This document shows positions 25,757 through 35,351 of a stretch of DNA of 64,000 nucleotides, one piece after another. Origin of the DNA: Pontibacter harenae (lineage in GTDB: Bacteria > Bacteroidota > Bacteroidia > Cytophagales > Hymenobacteraceae); contig NZ_JAJJWH010000011.1 in assembly GCF_020907245.1 (NCBI RefSeq), positions 62,001 to 126,000 on the forward strand. Reading direction: 5' to 3'. Under the pieces are notes generated by a model. It saw nothing but the letters and a program-made list of their open reading frames with translations, did no database searches and was not told the origin of the DNA. How positions within the stretch are numbered: position 1 is the first letter of the stretch; each line of letters opens with the position of its first letter. Position numbers and translations under genes: made by a program.

Positions 25757-27139
25757 TTAAGACACAAATAATTTAGCCTGTGGAAGCTTTATCGTTACCT
25801 CGGTGCCTTGGTTAATTTTAGAGTTTACGCTGATACTACCGCGGTGAATTTTCAGAATCCGCTCTGCCAGCGGCAGTCCAATGCCATGCCCTGTTATATT
25901 GCGGACATTATCTGCCCTAAAGAACGGAACAAAAACATGTTTTAGGTCTTCTTCTGCTATACCTAAACCCCTATCACTAACCTGTAGCAACACATCCTGC
26001 TGTTGCACAACTATACGCCCAGTGGCTGCCTGACCAGAGGGAGAAAACTTTACAGCATTCTCAAGCACGTTTAACACTGCGATTAGCAACAGTGCTTCGT
26101 TTCCCTTTACGAGCAAGCGGTCTTCATCCTCTGGGAAATTCTCAAAATCGATAGCGATCTGTGCCTTTGGGTGTCGTTTTAACGCCTGCTCACGTGCCGT
26201 CCATACCAGTTCATCGAAACGAAGCTGCGTAAGCTTTATTTTAGAGGCATCTATACTTGCCTGTGCTATCTGTAGCAAACCGTTCGAAAGCTCTGCGAGC
26301 AAACGGGCATCCTCTAAAGTAGACTGCAGTACACGCTCATACTCCTGCTGTTCCCGTGGCTTCATCAGGGCCACTTCCAATTCTCCGATCATGGCGGTAA
26401 GTGGTGTCCTGAGCTCGTGCGAAGCATTTGAAACAAAGGTGCTTTGCATCTCAAATGCCAGTTCCAGCCTGTCAAGCATTTTATTAAAGGTCTGTGCCAG
26501 GTGCGATACCTCGTCTTTTCCGTCTGCGTTGCTCAGGCGCCTGTCCAGGTCTGTTGCACTTATGCGCTCCACCTGTTTTACAATTTTAGTTATAGGCCGC
26601 ATCGCTTGTTTTGCAAAACCCCAACCTGCCAGCACCACTACCACCATAGAACCTAAAAAGCCTACTACCAAAATAACTTTTAGGTGCTGTAGCTTTTTAA
26701 GGCTATAAGCATCCACAGCGGAAGCAAGTACCACAAAATCGCCCTGACTATCCTGATAACGCACTCCTACTACTTGCCTTACGCCCTGGGTATACTGCAA
26801 ATACTTTTTGCTTAGCACACGTTGCAACACCTCTTCTACAACACCCAGGTCTCCATCACCATGAGAAAAAATAAGTTCGCCATTGCTTTTATAAACACGC
26901 ACAGCTTCGTCAGGAAGCTCGTGGTAGTATTTTATTTCATTCTGATGGCGTGTTTCTGCAGACACCTCACCATTTTCTAGCACATACTTGGCAATAACTA
27001 AGGTGCGCCCTCTGATGCTCTCGTAGAAATCATCCTGACGATAAATAGAGGTAAAGTAGTAGACAACCAGGCAGAAAAGAAGCAATATAAATGCGAAGAT
27101 ACTCGAAAACTGCAGGGTCAGCTTTGTTCTTATTTTCAT
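25757..27139 (-). CDS. Sensor histidine kinase (CusS/ArlS-like)
   Basis: The 460-residue membrane kinase has helices at about 9-30 and 153-173 enclosing a periplasmic sensor of about 120 residues. A HAMP domain (about 175-230), a HisKA domain with His241 in SNASHELRTPLTAM, and an ATPase domain (NVLENAVKFSP, DRGLGI, GHGIGLPL) follow. The start lies 2 bp after the response regulator stop, so they are co-transcribed. The divergent CzcD-like exporter suggests a metal signal, but this is inference from position. Confidence 0.9.
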   Translation of the reverse strand: MKIRTKLTLQFSSIFAFILLLFCLVVYYFTSIYRQDDFYESIRGRTLVIAKYVLENGEVSAETRHQNEIKYYHELPDEAVRVYKSNGELIFSHGDGDLGVVEEVLQRVLSKKYLQYTQGVRQVVGVRYQDSQGDFVVLASAVDAYSLKKLQHLKVILVVGFLGSMVVVVLAGWGFAKQAMRPITKIVKQVERISATDLDRRLSNADGKDEVSHLAQTFNKMLDRLELAFEMQSTFVSNASHELRTPLTAMIGELEVALMKPREQQEYERVLQSTLEDARLLAELSNGLLQIAQASIDASKIKLTQLRFDELVWTAREQALKRHPKAQIAIDFENFPEDEDRLLVKGNEALLLIAVLNVLENAVKFSPSGQAATGRIVVQQQDVLLQVSDRGLGIAEEDLKHVFVPFFRADNVRNITGHGIGLPLAERILKIHRGSISVNSKINQGTEVTIKLPQAKLFVS

Positions 27140-27141
27140 AC

Positions 27142-27819
27142 TTACTCCTGAACCTTTAGCACATATCCCATCCCCACCAGTGTATGAATCAGTTTGGTCT
27201 CGTGACCTTTATCAATTTTCTTTCGCAGAAAGTTGATGTAAACATCTATCACATTGCTGCCTGTATCGAACGACGTCTCCCACACCTGTTCTGTAATATC
27301 TACCCTAGAGACTACCCTGCCCTGGTTGCGGAGCAGGTACTGTAATAGCGTAAACTCCCTTGCCGTTAAGTTGATGGGGTTACCGCCACGTGTTGCTGTC
27401 TTCTTCATCGTATCCAGTTCAAGGTCGGCAATAGATAGCTTTTCGCTGTAGTTGCTTTCGTTTCCTCGCCTCGTTAGCGCCCTGATACGAGCCAATAGCT
27501 CCTTAAACTCGAAAGGTTTAGTAAGGTAATCATCTGCTCCAGCATCCAGGCCAGCTATTTTATCGTCGGTGGCGCCCAGCGCTGTAAGCATAAGAATAGA
27601 CACCGAATTTTTCTCTTTTCTTATTTCACGGCAAACCTCTATCCCGCTCATGTTCGGCAAAATAATGTCCAGCAAAATCAGGTCGTAATCATTTTGCAGA
27701 GCTAGCTTTACCCCAAAAGTTCCATCATAAGCCTGGTCAACCTCATATGCCTGTTCCTCCAGTCCTTTTTTTATAAAAGAGGCCACTTTGGGCTCATCTT
27801 CAATCAGCAGTATCTTCAT
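27142..27819 (-). CDS. OmpR-family response regulator (CusR-like)
   Basis: The 225-residue protein has a receiver domain with Asp51 as phosphoacceptor (DLILLDIILPNMSG) and the conserved Lys in YLTKPF. A winged-helix DNA-binding domain follows (LTAREFTLLQYLLRNQGRVVSR, then NVIDVYINFLRKKID). It is the first gene of the two-component operon, with a promoter word at 27881-27888. Confidence 0.93.
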   Translation of the reverse strand: MKILLIEDEPKVASFIKKGLEEQAYEVDQAYDGTFGVKLALQNDYDLILLDIILPNMSGIEVCREIRKEKNSVSILMLTALGATDDKIAGLDAGADDYLTKPFEFKELLARIRALTRRGNESNYSEKLSIADLELDTMKKTATRGGNPINLTAREFTLLQYLLRNQGRVVSRVDITEQVWETSFDTGSNVIDVYINFLRKKIDKGHETKLIHTLVGMGYVLKVQE

Positions 27820-27880
27820 GGTATGGTTTGCGGAAAATCTGTTATGCTACGTTAGCTCTATACAGTATATTGCTCTTATA

Positions 27881-27888
27881 CAAAACTA
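27881..27888 (-). promoter_or_regulatory. Candidate -7 element of the two-component operon
   Basis: The minus strand reads TAGTTTTG, an exact TAnnTTTG match 62 bp upstream of the response regulator start, within the 138-bp divergent spacer shared with the CDF exporter. Confidence 0.5.
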
Positions 27889-27957
27889 CAATTTTTTACA
27901 ATGCCGATAAATCATAAGCCACTGCATCAATTCCAGCACTAATTCGTTCCGATAACT

Positions 27958-28866
27958 ATGGCACATGAACATCATAAGCACGAAGGGCATGGACATCACC
28001 ACCACGCCAGCGATAACATTAAGGTAGCCTTCTTTCTCAACCTAAGCTTCACCATTATCGAGGTTATAGGCGGCTTGTACATAAACAGTGTTGCTATACT
28101 TTCGGATGCACTGCACGATTTAGGAGATTCACTTTCATTGGGGCTGGCCTGGTATTTCGAGAACCTCTCGAAGCGTGGCAGGGATCAAAACTACTCTTAT
28201 GGCTACAAACGCTTTTCCTTGCTGGGTGCTGTTATAAACTCGGTTATATTACTGGTAGGTTCTGTTGTTATACTCACAGAAGCTATTCCGAGGCTTTGGG
28301 ACCCACAGTCTGTAAATGCACCAGGCATGATGGGTTTGGCTGTTCTGGGCATCATCGTGAACGGAGCAGCTGTTTTACGCCTGCAAGGTGGTGCATCGCT
28401 AAACGAACGCGTGGTGAGGCTACACCTTTTAGAGGATGTACTGGGTTGGGTGGCCGTACTGGTTGGGGGCATCATCATCTACTTTTTCGATATTCCTATC
28501 GTTGACCCACTTCTTTCGATCGGCATCACGCTCTTCGTGGTTTACAACGTGTTCAGAAATTTAGGCCAGAGCCTGAAGATCTTGTTACAGGGCACTCCCT
28601 CTCAATTAGACATCCAGGATATACAAACGAAGCTGGAAAAGCTGCCTCCCATTAGATCGGTTCATGATTTACACGTCTGGTCTTTAGATGGCACCAACCA
28701 CATACTTACCCTACATGCTGTGGTTGATGCTAACCTGCAGATGCAGGAGGCAGAACAGATAAAACAACAGGTACGTGCTGCCATGGCCAATATGGAAATC
28801 AAACACGTGACAGTTGAACTGGAAATGCCAGGCCAGGAATGTAGGCACCAGGACTGCAGTACATAA
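27958..28866 (+). CDS. Cation diffusion facilitator, CzcD/ZitB-like
   Basis: The 302-residue protein starts with a histidine-rich metal-binding tail (HEHHKHEGHGHHHH). Six membrane helices carry the transport-site motifs HDLGD (about 52-56) and HLLEDVLGW (about 155-163), which place it in the zinc-type CDF branch. A cytoplasmic C-terminal domain ends with CRHQDC. It exports Zn, Co or Cd by proton antiport at the inner membrane. It is divergent from the two-component operon, which may control it. Confidence 0.92.
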   Translation: MAHEHHKHEGHGHHHHASDNIKVAFFLNLSFTIIEVIGGLYINSVAILSDALHDLGDSLSLGLAWYFENLSKRGRDQNYSYGYKRFSLLGAVINSVILLVGSVVILTEAIPRLWDPQSVNAPGMMGLAVLGIIVNGAAVLRLQGGASLNERVVRLHLLEDVLGWVAVLVGGIIIYFFDIPIVDPLLSIGITLFVVYNVFRNLGQSLKILLQGTPSQLDIQDIQTKLEKLPPIRSVHDLHVWSLDGTNHILTLHAVVDANLQMQEAEQIKQQVRAAMANMEIKHVTVELEMPGQECRHQDCST

Positions 28867-28930
28867 GCTTTTACTGCAGCTGCTCTAAACTAGCTTATCT
28901 CCTACCCATTAAAAACTCATGAAAAGTATA

Positions 28931-28982
28931 GGCACAGCACGCTCTTTTGCAACCCAAAAGCTGCAAAAGAGCGTGCTGTGCC
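28931..28982. terminator. Perfect 21-bp hairpin downstream of CDF gene
   Basis: Positions 28931-28951 pair perfectly with 28962-28982 around a 10-nt loop. A second small hairpin (GAAGG-aaaa-CCTTC) follows directly. There is no strong T-run. It lies between convergent genes and most simply serves as a bidirectional terminator. Confidence 0.65.
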
Positions 28983-29050
28983 CTGAAGGAAAACCTTCCT
29001 TCTGCTCAAAACAAATGCTGGTACTAGTAAGGCAGGTAAGCTCTAGAAAT

Positions 29051-29410
29051 TTAGTTTTGATTTAGAAGTACCGCCTCACGAATCAGTTCCGAAAAATATT
29101 CTTCGTCGATGTCTTCCATAGAACGAACCTTTATGTGCGGCATTTGCCCATTGCGGCTAACTAACCTGTTGTCCTTATCCGCAAGTTCTTTTCCTCGGAA
29201 AAAGCCAAAATGGATACCACTGCGGGAGGATGCGAAATAACAGACAGGTCCGTAAAAGAAATAACAGGGTTGGTCCCAACGGACACATTCTTCCAGGTGC
29301 GCAACAGAATTATTGATGATGCGGCGTATTTCCTGGGCTAGTTCTAACTTTTCTGGCGTCAATTTCTCCAGGTATTCGTCTACCTGATTCGCAGTGGTCT
29401 TAGTTCTCAT
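29051..29410 (-). CDS. DUF1801 family protein
   Basis: The 119-residue protein has the DUF1801/YdhG-like pattern: VDEYLEKLTPEKLELAQEIRRII near the start, LEECVRWDQPCYFF, then IHFGFFRGKEL and RHIKV-like MPHIKVRSMEDID. It is a small cytoplasmic family of unknown function. It is a single gene. Confidence 0.82.
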   Translation of the reverse strand: MRTKTTANQVDEYLEKLTPEKLELAQEIRRIINNSVAHLEECVRWDQPCYFFYGPVCYFASSRSGIHFGFFRGKELADKDNRLVSRNGQMPHIKVRSMEDIDEEYFSELIREAVLLNQN

Positions 29411-29519
29411 ATGTTTAGCGCTCTCTGTCGATTTATAGAGAGCCTAAATATACTACTATATTGATATTTATGCAAGCATACTATTATCTTACGATCTTCA
29501 AGTAGAATATCTTGCTAAA

Positions 29520-30167
29520 CTAACCTGTAACCTGAGAAAGTCTTTTTAAAAGTCTTTCCTCGAGTTCATGCAGTTCAAAATAACCTTTGGTAAGAGGTTC
29601 AGGTCCATGCGTTGTTTCAATGTAGATGCTTGGAAAACTAGTTACACCCAAGTTATGCACGTAGTTAAATTCATCCTCCAGTTGCGCAATAACCTCATCG
29701 GATTCATACAAGGTTAGGAACAGGTTTTCTGATATCCCAAACAGTCCTGCGATTTTAACAAGCTCCCGAACATCTGTCAGATCCTTGCCATCAGCGTAAA
29801 AAGCAGAGTGCATCGCCCGCAATACTTCCAGGGTTAGCACAGGTCGTAGCAGCCTCACACACAGTAAAGCCCTGCAAGCCGGCTCTGTGTTGTATACAAA
29901 AGCATTTTTTTTTGTGAAAATTCTGTAATCGAAAGGTTGGTTGGTACGTTCCTGAACCCTATGCCATGCCACAGCCAACCTTTCTTTTTCATCAGCAGAA
30001 ACGGGGTCTTTGGCATGAGCCTGAAATGGAGCCAACAAAACACGAATATTAAGTCTGCCTTGCCAAAGTGCATTCAGCCTTCTTACAACTGGCGTAAAAC
30101 CATAGCACCAGTTACACATAGGGTTGGTTATATAAAGAAGAGTAGGGTTCTGAAGATTATTTTGCAT
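29520..30167 (-). CDS. DsbA/FrnE-like thioredoxin-fold oxidoreductase
   Basis: I set the start at the ATG at 30167 (MQNNLQNPTLLYITNP), since the thioredoxin fold begins there; the open frame runs 18 codons further. The active-site motif is PMCNWCYGF (CNWC), followed by FTPVVRRL. The helical insert and the late cis-proline region (GVTSFPSIYI) fit FrnE-like members of the DsbA superfamily. There is no signal peptide, so it is cytoplasmic, like FrnE. Confidence 0.82.
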   Translation of the reverse strand: MQNNLQNPTLLYITNPMCNWCYGFTPVVRRLNALWQGRLNIRVLLAPFQAHAKDPVSADEKERLAVAWHRVQERTNQPFDYRIFTKKNAFVYNTEPACRALLCVRLLRPVLTLEVLRAMHSAFYADGKDLTDVRELVKIAGLFGISENLFLTLYESDEVIAQLEDEFNYVHNLGVTSFPSIYIETTHGPEPLTKGYFELHELEERLLKRLSQVTG

Positions 30168-30318
30168 AAAATTAACCTGTCTGTAATCATTATTCCTGCC
30201 TATAGTGTACCGCAAGAGCAACAGAATTGTTGGGTAATTCTATTCTTCTGGTGTAATCACACCCTTGAAACAATATATAAGCTATAAGTTACAGTATCGC
30301 CAAGTTGCTCTATTTCAT

Positions 30319-31098
30319 TTAGCTATAAATCATTTTTACGGTCATGCCACCGTCTATAGTTAAGCTCTGTCCCGTTATGAATCCAGCTTTATCTGAGCAT
30401 AAAAACAGGGCTGCTTCCGCTATATCTTCAGGCAAACCTACTCTGCCAACTGGGTGCTGCTCTTTGTCCTGCTCCCTATGGTTAGGCTCGTATCGTTTGC
30501 TTTCTTTTTCCCAAGGGCCTACTTCTATCCAGCCAGGTGCAATGGCGTTTACGCGAATGCGTGGTTTTGTAAGGCTAACAGCAAGCGAATGGGTCAGCGC
30601 TTCTAGCCCGCCTTTAGAGGCAGAATAGGGGAACGTGTTTGGCTCAGACATAAAAGCCCTTGTTGAACTGATATTAAGAATTGCAGGATGGGTTGCTTTC
30701 TGCAGCAGCGGCAGCGCATATTTAGTGCATAGCAAAGGTCCGCGCAAATTGACGGCAATTACTTTATCGAAACTAGAGATTGAAAGGTCCTGAAGCGGCC
30801 CTACATCTGGGTTGGCAATACCAGCATTGTTGATCAAAGCATCTAGTTGCGAATACTTCTGCCCCACTTGCTCCATCAGTGCCACCACCTGCTCTTCTTC
30901 ACTTACATCACAAGCTATAAACTCCACCTGCAACTCCTGATTCTGCAGCCATTCCTGCGCCTCCTGACCTGCTTCCTGGTCAATATCTGTGATAATAACC
31001 TGAGCTCCTGCCCTGGCAAAAGCTTGCGCAATGCCTTTTCCTATGCCCTGTGCTCCGCCTGTTATAAGTATTGTTTTGGAAGTATAATAGTCTTTCAT
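30319..31098 (-). CDS. Short-chain dehydrogenase/reductase
   Basis: The 259-residue protein has all classical SDR motifs: TGGAQGIG at about 14-21, NNAG at about 91-94, the catalytic serine in NISSTRAF, YSASKGG at about 157, and a C-terminal GQSLTIDGGM. It is an NAD(P)-dependent oxidoreductase of unknown substrate. It stands alone on the minus strand. Confidence 0.92.
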   Translation of the reverse strand: MKDYYTSKTILITGGAQGIGKGIAQAFARAGAQVIITDIDQEAGQEAQEWLQNQELQVEFIACDVSEEEQVVALMEQVGQKYSQLDALINNAGIANPDVGPLQDLSISSFDKVIAVNLRGPLLCTKYALPLLQKATHPAILNISSTRAFMSEPNTFPYSASKGGLEALTHSLAVSLTKPRIRVNAIAPGWIEVGPWEKESKRYEPNHREQDKEQHPVGRVGLPEDIAEAALFLCSDKAGFITGQSLTIDGGMTVKMIYS

Positions 31099-31227
31099 AG
31101 TAAAGTGTTTTTGGTTTTAAGCTTAAATTTCTGATGAAAGCTTTAATCTTAACTTAAGCAAAGACATCAGAAAGCATTATTAAGCTTTTTCAGTTCTATT
31201 CCGTAGTTCTTCAAAAACAGATATACT

Positions 31228-31776
31228 ATGCAATTCCCAGCCGAGTTTAAGAAAGCCATCAGCAATCTGCCTCATGCCGAAAAAGACAAGCTGCTGTTTC
31301 GCCTCCTAAAGAAAGACCTGGACCTGTGCAACCGCCTGCAGTATGAGTTGGTAGAGCAGAAAGAATCGCTGCATGAACGGCGAGATGCTGTAGAAGAGGA
31401 AATCAGGAGAACCCTAAAGTACGATCCTTATTCACCAGGTTACCTCATGATGGACCTTCGTTCGCTTAACGGTGTTATCTCTCGGCATGTAAAGTATACC
31501 AAAGACAAAGAAGGCGAAGTGCAGCTGACCTTATTCATGCTGCGCTTAGCTTTGGAAGAGCACGTGGATTTTATCGTGGCTCACCTCTATCGTGCCGAAT
31601 CACTACAGGATTACCTGGTAAAGCGCATGCAGGTTGTGCTGCAAAAACTTTCAAAGCTACATGAAGATTTTTATGTGGAACACGAAAGCCATGTGAACTA
31701 CATTCTAACGCAGCTCCACCAGAAAGTAGCACCACTTCAGGCTCGAAAAGCTAAGCTACCAAAACAGTGGCCTTAG
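31228..31776 (+). CDS. Conserved helical hypothetical protein
   Basis: The 182-residue product is charged and mostly helical, with no membrane segment or signal. Heptad-like Leu spacing (AEKDKLLFRLLKKDLDLCNRL; ESLHERRDAVEEEI) suggests coiled-coil pairing. I recall no named domain; proteins like this seem common in Cytophagales. It has its own terminator at 31886-31910. Confidence 0.65.
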   Translation: MQFPAEFKKAISNLPHAEKDKLLFRLLKKDLDLCNRLQYELVEQKESLHERRDAVEEEIRRTLKYDPYSPGYLMMDLRSLNGVISRHVKYTKDKEGEVQLTLFMLRLALEEHVDFIVAHLYRAESLQDYLVKRMQVVLQKLSKLHEDFYVEHESHVNYILTQLHQKVAPLQARKAKLPKQWP

Positions 31777-31885
31777 CTTATTGCTAAAGTCGCTCCTAAC
31801 GCCTAGGCTGCTGCTTTCACGATTCCATTCAAAAAGAACAGCTACTCAAGCAACTACGTTTGTTACGCTTTATTCCAAAACAATG

Positions 31886-31910
31886 CAGGCTTCCATTAGA
31901 TGGAAGCCTG
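31886..31910. terminator. Hairpin terminator between convergent genes
   Basis: CAGGCTTCCA (31886-31895) pairs with TGGAAGCCTG (31901-31910) around a 5-nt loop, followed by a T-rich stretch on plus and A/T on minus. It may serve both the hypothetical gene and the ThuA gene. Confidence 0.75.
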
Positions 31911-31964
31911 CTTTGTTGCTTATAACATTAAAGCACTTTTAGGTGCCGCTCTTAGTGTCCTTGA

Positions 31965-34900
31965 TTACTTCGGCAAGAACTTAATCGTTCTTAGTAAAGG
32001 TCGGTTCTTACCAACTTCAGTTATAGGTCTTACCACCACATACACATCCTGCAGTTCATTTTTAGCTGAATTTGCCTGCACCGGAATACGACCTGTTGCT
32101 TCGCTGTTACCATCTCCAAAAGCAATTGTACCCTCGCCTATTTTTGTGCCTTCGCTGTCACCTACTCGCAGTTCTACTTGGTAGCGAGCAGCCTGTCCGT
32201 TGCTTACACCAGTTAGTTCTACAGCACTTAAACCTGTTAAATCAATTTTATCTACTTTTACCCAACCGTCGCCTGTCGGGAAAGCCAATGAAGTGTTTCC
32301 AGCAGTTTTCCTTTCTGCAAACCAGCTATAAGTTTTTAGCTCGCCTGCATTAATGGTGTTGCTACGAAGGTACAGTGCCTGCGAACCTGCCAGTGGTTTC
32401 ACGTTTTTTCCGCCTTTATCGGTATAAGTAGCTGTAAGCTTCAGAACAGAATTCTGCTTACCCGCTGCCTCTACAGTTGGATTTAGCTCTCCATTGGCTG
32501 GCTCAGACTTATACATGGCTTCTCTATCAGCCAAAGAAAGTACCCACTGCACAATCTGGCGAGCCTCGCCTTCTGGCATGTTCGGGTGAGCTGGCATAGC
32601 CGTTTCGCCCCATACGCCGCCGCCGCCTTTTATAATTTTCTGCGTCAGGAAGGCAGGTGCTTCAGGATCTTTCTGGTAACGCACTGACACTTGTGTGAAA
32701 GATGGCCCGATAGATTTTTCTGCTACCTGATGACAAGACCTACAGTCTGATTCCAACATCAGGTTTTTACCAATCATAGCCTCTGTCAGTACCTGGTGCC
32801 CCATAGAAGCTCCAGCCAAATCCAGCCCCTGCACATAGTCTTTTGAGACAAAAAGGTTTTCAGGATCAACTTCTCCGTCCTCATCCGTAACAGCCACTTT
32901 ATACTTAACAGATTTGCCAGGGAAGTAGAAAGAGCGGTTGCCTTGTACCTCAATATTTACCCGAGGCTGCACATTACCTACATACACAGGTATTTCGCTG
33001 CTCTTGGTTATACCGCCTTTGCTGTCTACTACCTCTACGCTAACATTATGGTCTCCCCTGCTGTTGATAGTATATTCAAACCGAGGCTCCTTTGTTTCTT
33101 TATGAAAGTTACCAACCTTCCAAATATACTTTAACTGGTCATTTTCCAGATCATTAGCTTCTACGGAAGCTTTTATGGTTAGAGGCGTATCACCGTTCCT
33201 TTTATCTACTAAGAAAGAGGCTATTTGTGGTGGCATGTTACCAGACACATAATCTACTCTGGATATACCCGAATCAGGGTTTTTGGCAAACCAGCCTGCA
33301 CCGTACTCTAACACATAGAACCTGCCATCAGGACCAACTTCCATGTCTATTGGGGCATTAAACTTGGCGCTTCCCATAAAAGACTCCATCCTGTCATAGT
33401 CACCGTTCTCTTTCAAGGTTACTACCTTTATCCAATTCCTAATCCACTCATATATAAACAGCTTGCCGTTATAGTAGTCAGGGTAGCGGGTGGCAGCAGG
33501 AAACATATCGGTGTAGTATACGGGGCCAGTCATTGCCGAACGCCCGCCAGAACCAACCTGCGGAAAATCAGGTGAATCGCTGTATGGGTACCAGATAAAA
33601 GCAGGCTGAGCAGGCGGCAGCTGTCTTAAGCCTGTATTATTTCTGGAGTCGTTAATAGGGTTTTTCGGATCGAAACCTGCACCTACTTTGCCTGTGCCAT
33701 AGTCGTAACGGTTGTAAGAGTAGTTGTCTCCGATAAAATACGGCCACCCATAAAAACCTGCCTTACGTGCCTGGTTTACCTCATCGTAGCCACGTGGGCC
33801 ACGTGTACTTAAGCTATCAACACCTGAGTCTGGCCCTATCTCGCCCCAATATAAAAAGCCGTTTTTCTGGTCCACCGAAATACGGTAAGGGTTTCGGTCT
33901 CCCATTACATAAATCTCAGGTCGTGCTTTCGACTCGTTTTTAGGGAAAAGGTTTCCTTCTGGTATCTCGTAAGTACCATCTGGTTTTACCCTAATGCGAA
34001 GAATTTTACCGCGCAGGTCGTTTGTATTACCAGCTGTACGTCGTGCATCATACTGTTCGTGCCCAGGTCTGTCGTCAAGCGGAGCAAAACCGTGGCTTAA
34101 ATAAGCCTGGCCTTTCTCATCGAATGGTGTTGAGTTATCACCTGTAGAAAGATACAGCATGTTATCAGGGCCAAAGGCAATGGAACCACCAGTGTGGCAG
34201 CAAATCTCTCGCTGCGAGTAAAGCTGCAGAACAATTTTTTCGGAACTTAAGTCGAGCTTATTGTTCTTAAATACAAACCGTGATAGTCTGTTTACAGAAG
34301 TATCTATTGGGCTATAGTAAAGATAGATGTAGTTATTCTCGGCAAAGTTAGGGTCGGCAGCTATACCTAGCAAACCCTCTTCAGCGTTAACTCCTGGGGT
34401 ATTTGTTTTGAAATACACATTCAGGAAACCAACCTGCTTAATGCTTTTGTCTTGCTGGTTATAGAGCATTAGTTCACCCCTTCGCTGCGCCACCAATATG
34501 TTCAGGTTCGGTAGCACTGCCATCTCTGTTGGCTCAAAAAGTGTTCCCTCAGTAAGAGTAGTTTTCACAAAACGCTCTTCTTCTGGTATTTGCTCGGAAG
34601 TGGCAGCTCCATAGTTCAACTCCTCGTTATCGCCGATAGCATATGTTATGCCTCCTAACAAGTGGTTCAGAAACTGCGGGTCTTCATAAGAAGCAGGCGT
34701 ATGGCCTAAAGCCGTATAAAAAGAACGTCCTCCATCAAAGTTGTGGTACCATGCTACGGGTGAATTGTTTTTCCCGCCTGTTAGCTGGAGCAGCACCTGT
34801 AAATCTTTGTTCAGATTATTGAATGTAAACCACTCATCTGTAAGCTGCCATTGCGCTGGCAACTCTTCGGTAGCTGCATGGTTCTTTGCCACCACCTGCA

Positions 34901-35351
34901 CCGTAGTCTGTCTTGTCTGCGGATTGCCTTGATAGGTGCCTCCCAGCAAGTTGCTGTACCAATCCCAAGTATAAGAAGTGTCTGCTGCAGCATGCACGCC
35001 CACAAAAGCACCACCAGCCTGAATATAGCGCTCGAAGTTTGCACGCTGATTTGAATTCAATTCTTCGCCTGAAGTGCTCAGAAAAACAACCGCTCCATAT
35101 TTCTCCAGGTTATTCTGTGTAAATAAGCCAGGGTTGGAAGTGGTGTCTACGGCAAAGTCATTTTCCTGGCCTAGCTTAAAGATTGCTGCATTTCCATTCG
35201 TTACAGAAGCACGATGGAAATCGCTGGAAGTACTATAAACAAGTACTCTAGGCTGACCTGAGCGTTTGTCGCTGCAAGAAGCAATAACAATCATACAGAC
35301 CAGTAGTAAGTACGCACTGACACAATTTTGTAAGAAAGACCTTTTTTTCAT
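31965..35351 (-). CDS. ThuA / PQQ-type sugar dehydrogenase / PKD / cytochrome c fusion lipoprotein
   Basis: The 1128-residue product has a lipoprotein signal ending VIASC (Cys26). Domains in order: ThuA-like (about 33-240; VGVHAAADTSYTW); a six-bladed PQQ-dependent sugar/sorbosone dehydrogenase propeller (about 265-690; EEGLLGIAADPNF, GGSIAFGPDNMLYLSTGDN, RGKILRI, GDRNPYRI); a PKD module (about 705-800); a cytochrome c with haem motif CRSCH at 870-874 and a distal methionine in GETAMPAHP; and a C-terminal carbohydrate-binding-like beta domain (about 985-1128). It should oxidise a sugar or sugar derivative in the periplasm or at the cell surface and pass electrons to its own haem. The architecture recurs in Bacteroidota, but the substrate is not known to me. 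Confidence 0.9.
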   Translation of the reverse strand: MKKRSFLQNCVSAYLLLVCMIVIASCSDKRSGQPRVLVYSTSSDFHRASVTNGNAAIFKLGQENDFAVDTTSNPGLFTQNNLEKYGAVVFLSTSGEELNSNQRANFERYIQAGGAFVGVHAAADTSYTWDWYSNLLGGTYQGNPQTRQTTVQVVAKNHAATEELPAQWQLTDEWFTFNNLNKDLQVLLQLTGGKNNSPVAWYHNFDGGRSFYTALGHTPASYEDPQFLNHLLGGITYAIGDNEELNYGAATSEQIPEEERFVKTTLTEGTLFEPTEMAVLPNLNILVAQRRGELMLYNQQDKSIKQVGFLNVYFKTNTPGVNAEEGLLGIAADPNFAENNYIYLYYSPIDTSVNRLSRFVFKNNKLDLSSEKIVLQLYSQREICCHTGGSIAFGPDNMLYLSTGDNSTPFDEKGQAYLSHGFAPLDDRPGHEQYDARRTAGNTNDLRGKILRIRVKPDGTYEIPEGNLFPKNESKARPEIYVMGDRNPYRISVDQKNGFLYWGEIGPDSGVDSLSTRGPRGYDEVNQARKAGFYGWPYFIGDNYSYNRYDYGTGKVGAGFDPKNPINDSRNNTGLRQLPPAQPAFIWYPYSDSPDFPQVGSGGRSAMTGPVYYTDMFPAATRYPDYYNGKLFIYEWIRNWIKVVTLKENGDYDRMESFMGSAKFNAPIDMEVGPDGRFYVLEYGAGWFAKNPDSGISRVDYVSGNMPPQIASFLVDKRNGDTPLTIKASVEANDLENDQLKYIWKVGNFHKETKEPRFEYTINSRGDHNVSVEVVDSKGGITKSSEIPVYVGNVQPRVNIEVQGNRSFYFPGKSVKYKVAVTDEDGEVDPENLFVSKDYVQGLDLAGASMGHQVLTEAMIGKNLMLESDCRSCHQVAEKSIGPSFTQVSVRYQKDPEAPAFLTQKIIKGGGGVWGETAMPAHPNMPEGEARQIVQWVLSLADREAMYKSEPANGELNPTVEAAGKQNSVLKLTATYTDKGGKNVKPLAGSQALYLRSNTINAGELKTYSWFAERKTAGNTSLAFPTGDGWVKVDKIDLTGLSAVELTGVSNGQAARYQVELRVGDSEGTKIGEGTIAFGDGNSEATGRIPVQANSAKNELQDVYVVVRPITEVGKNRPLLRTIKFLPK

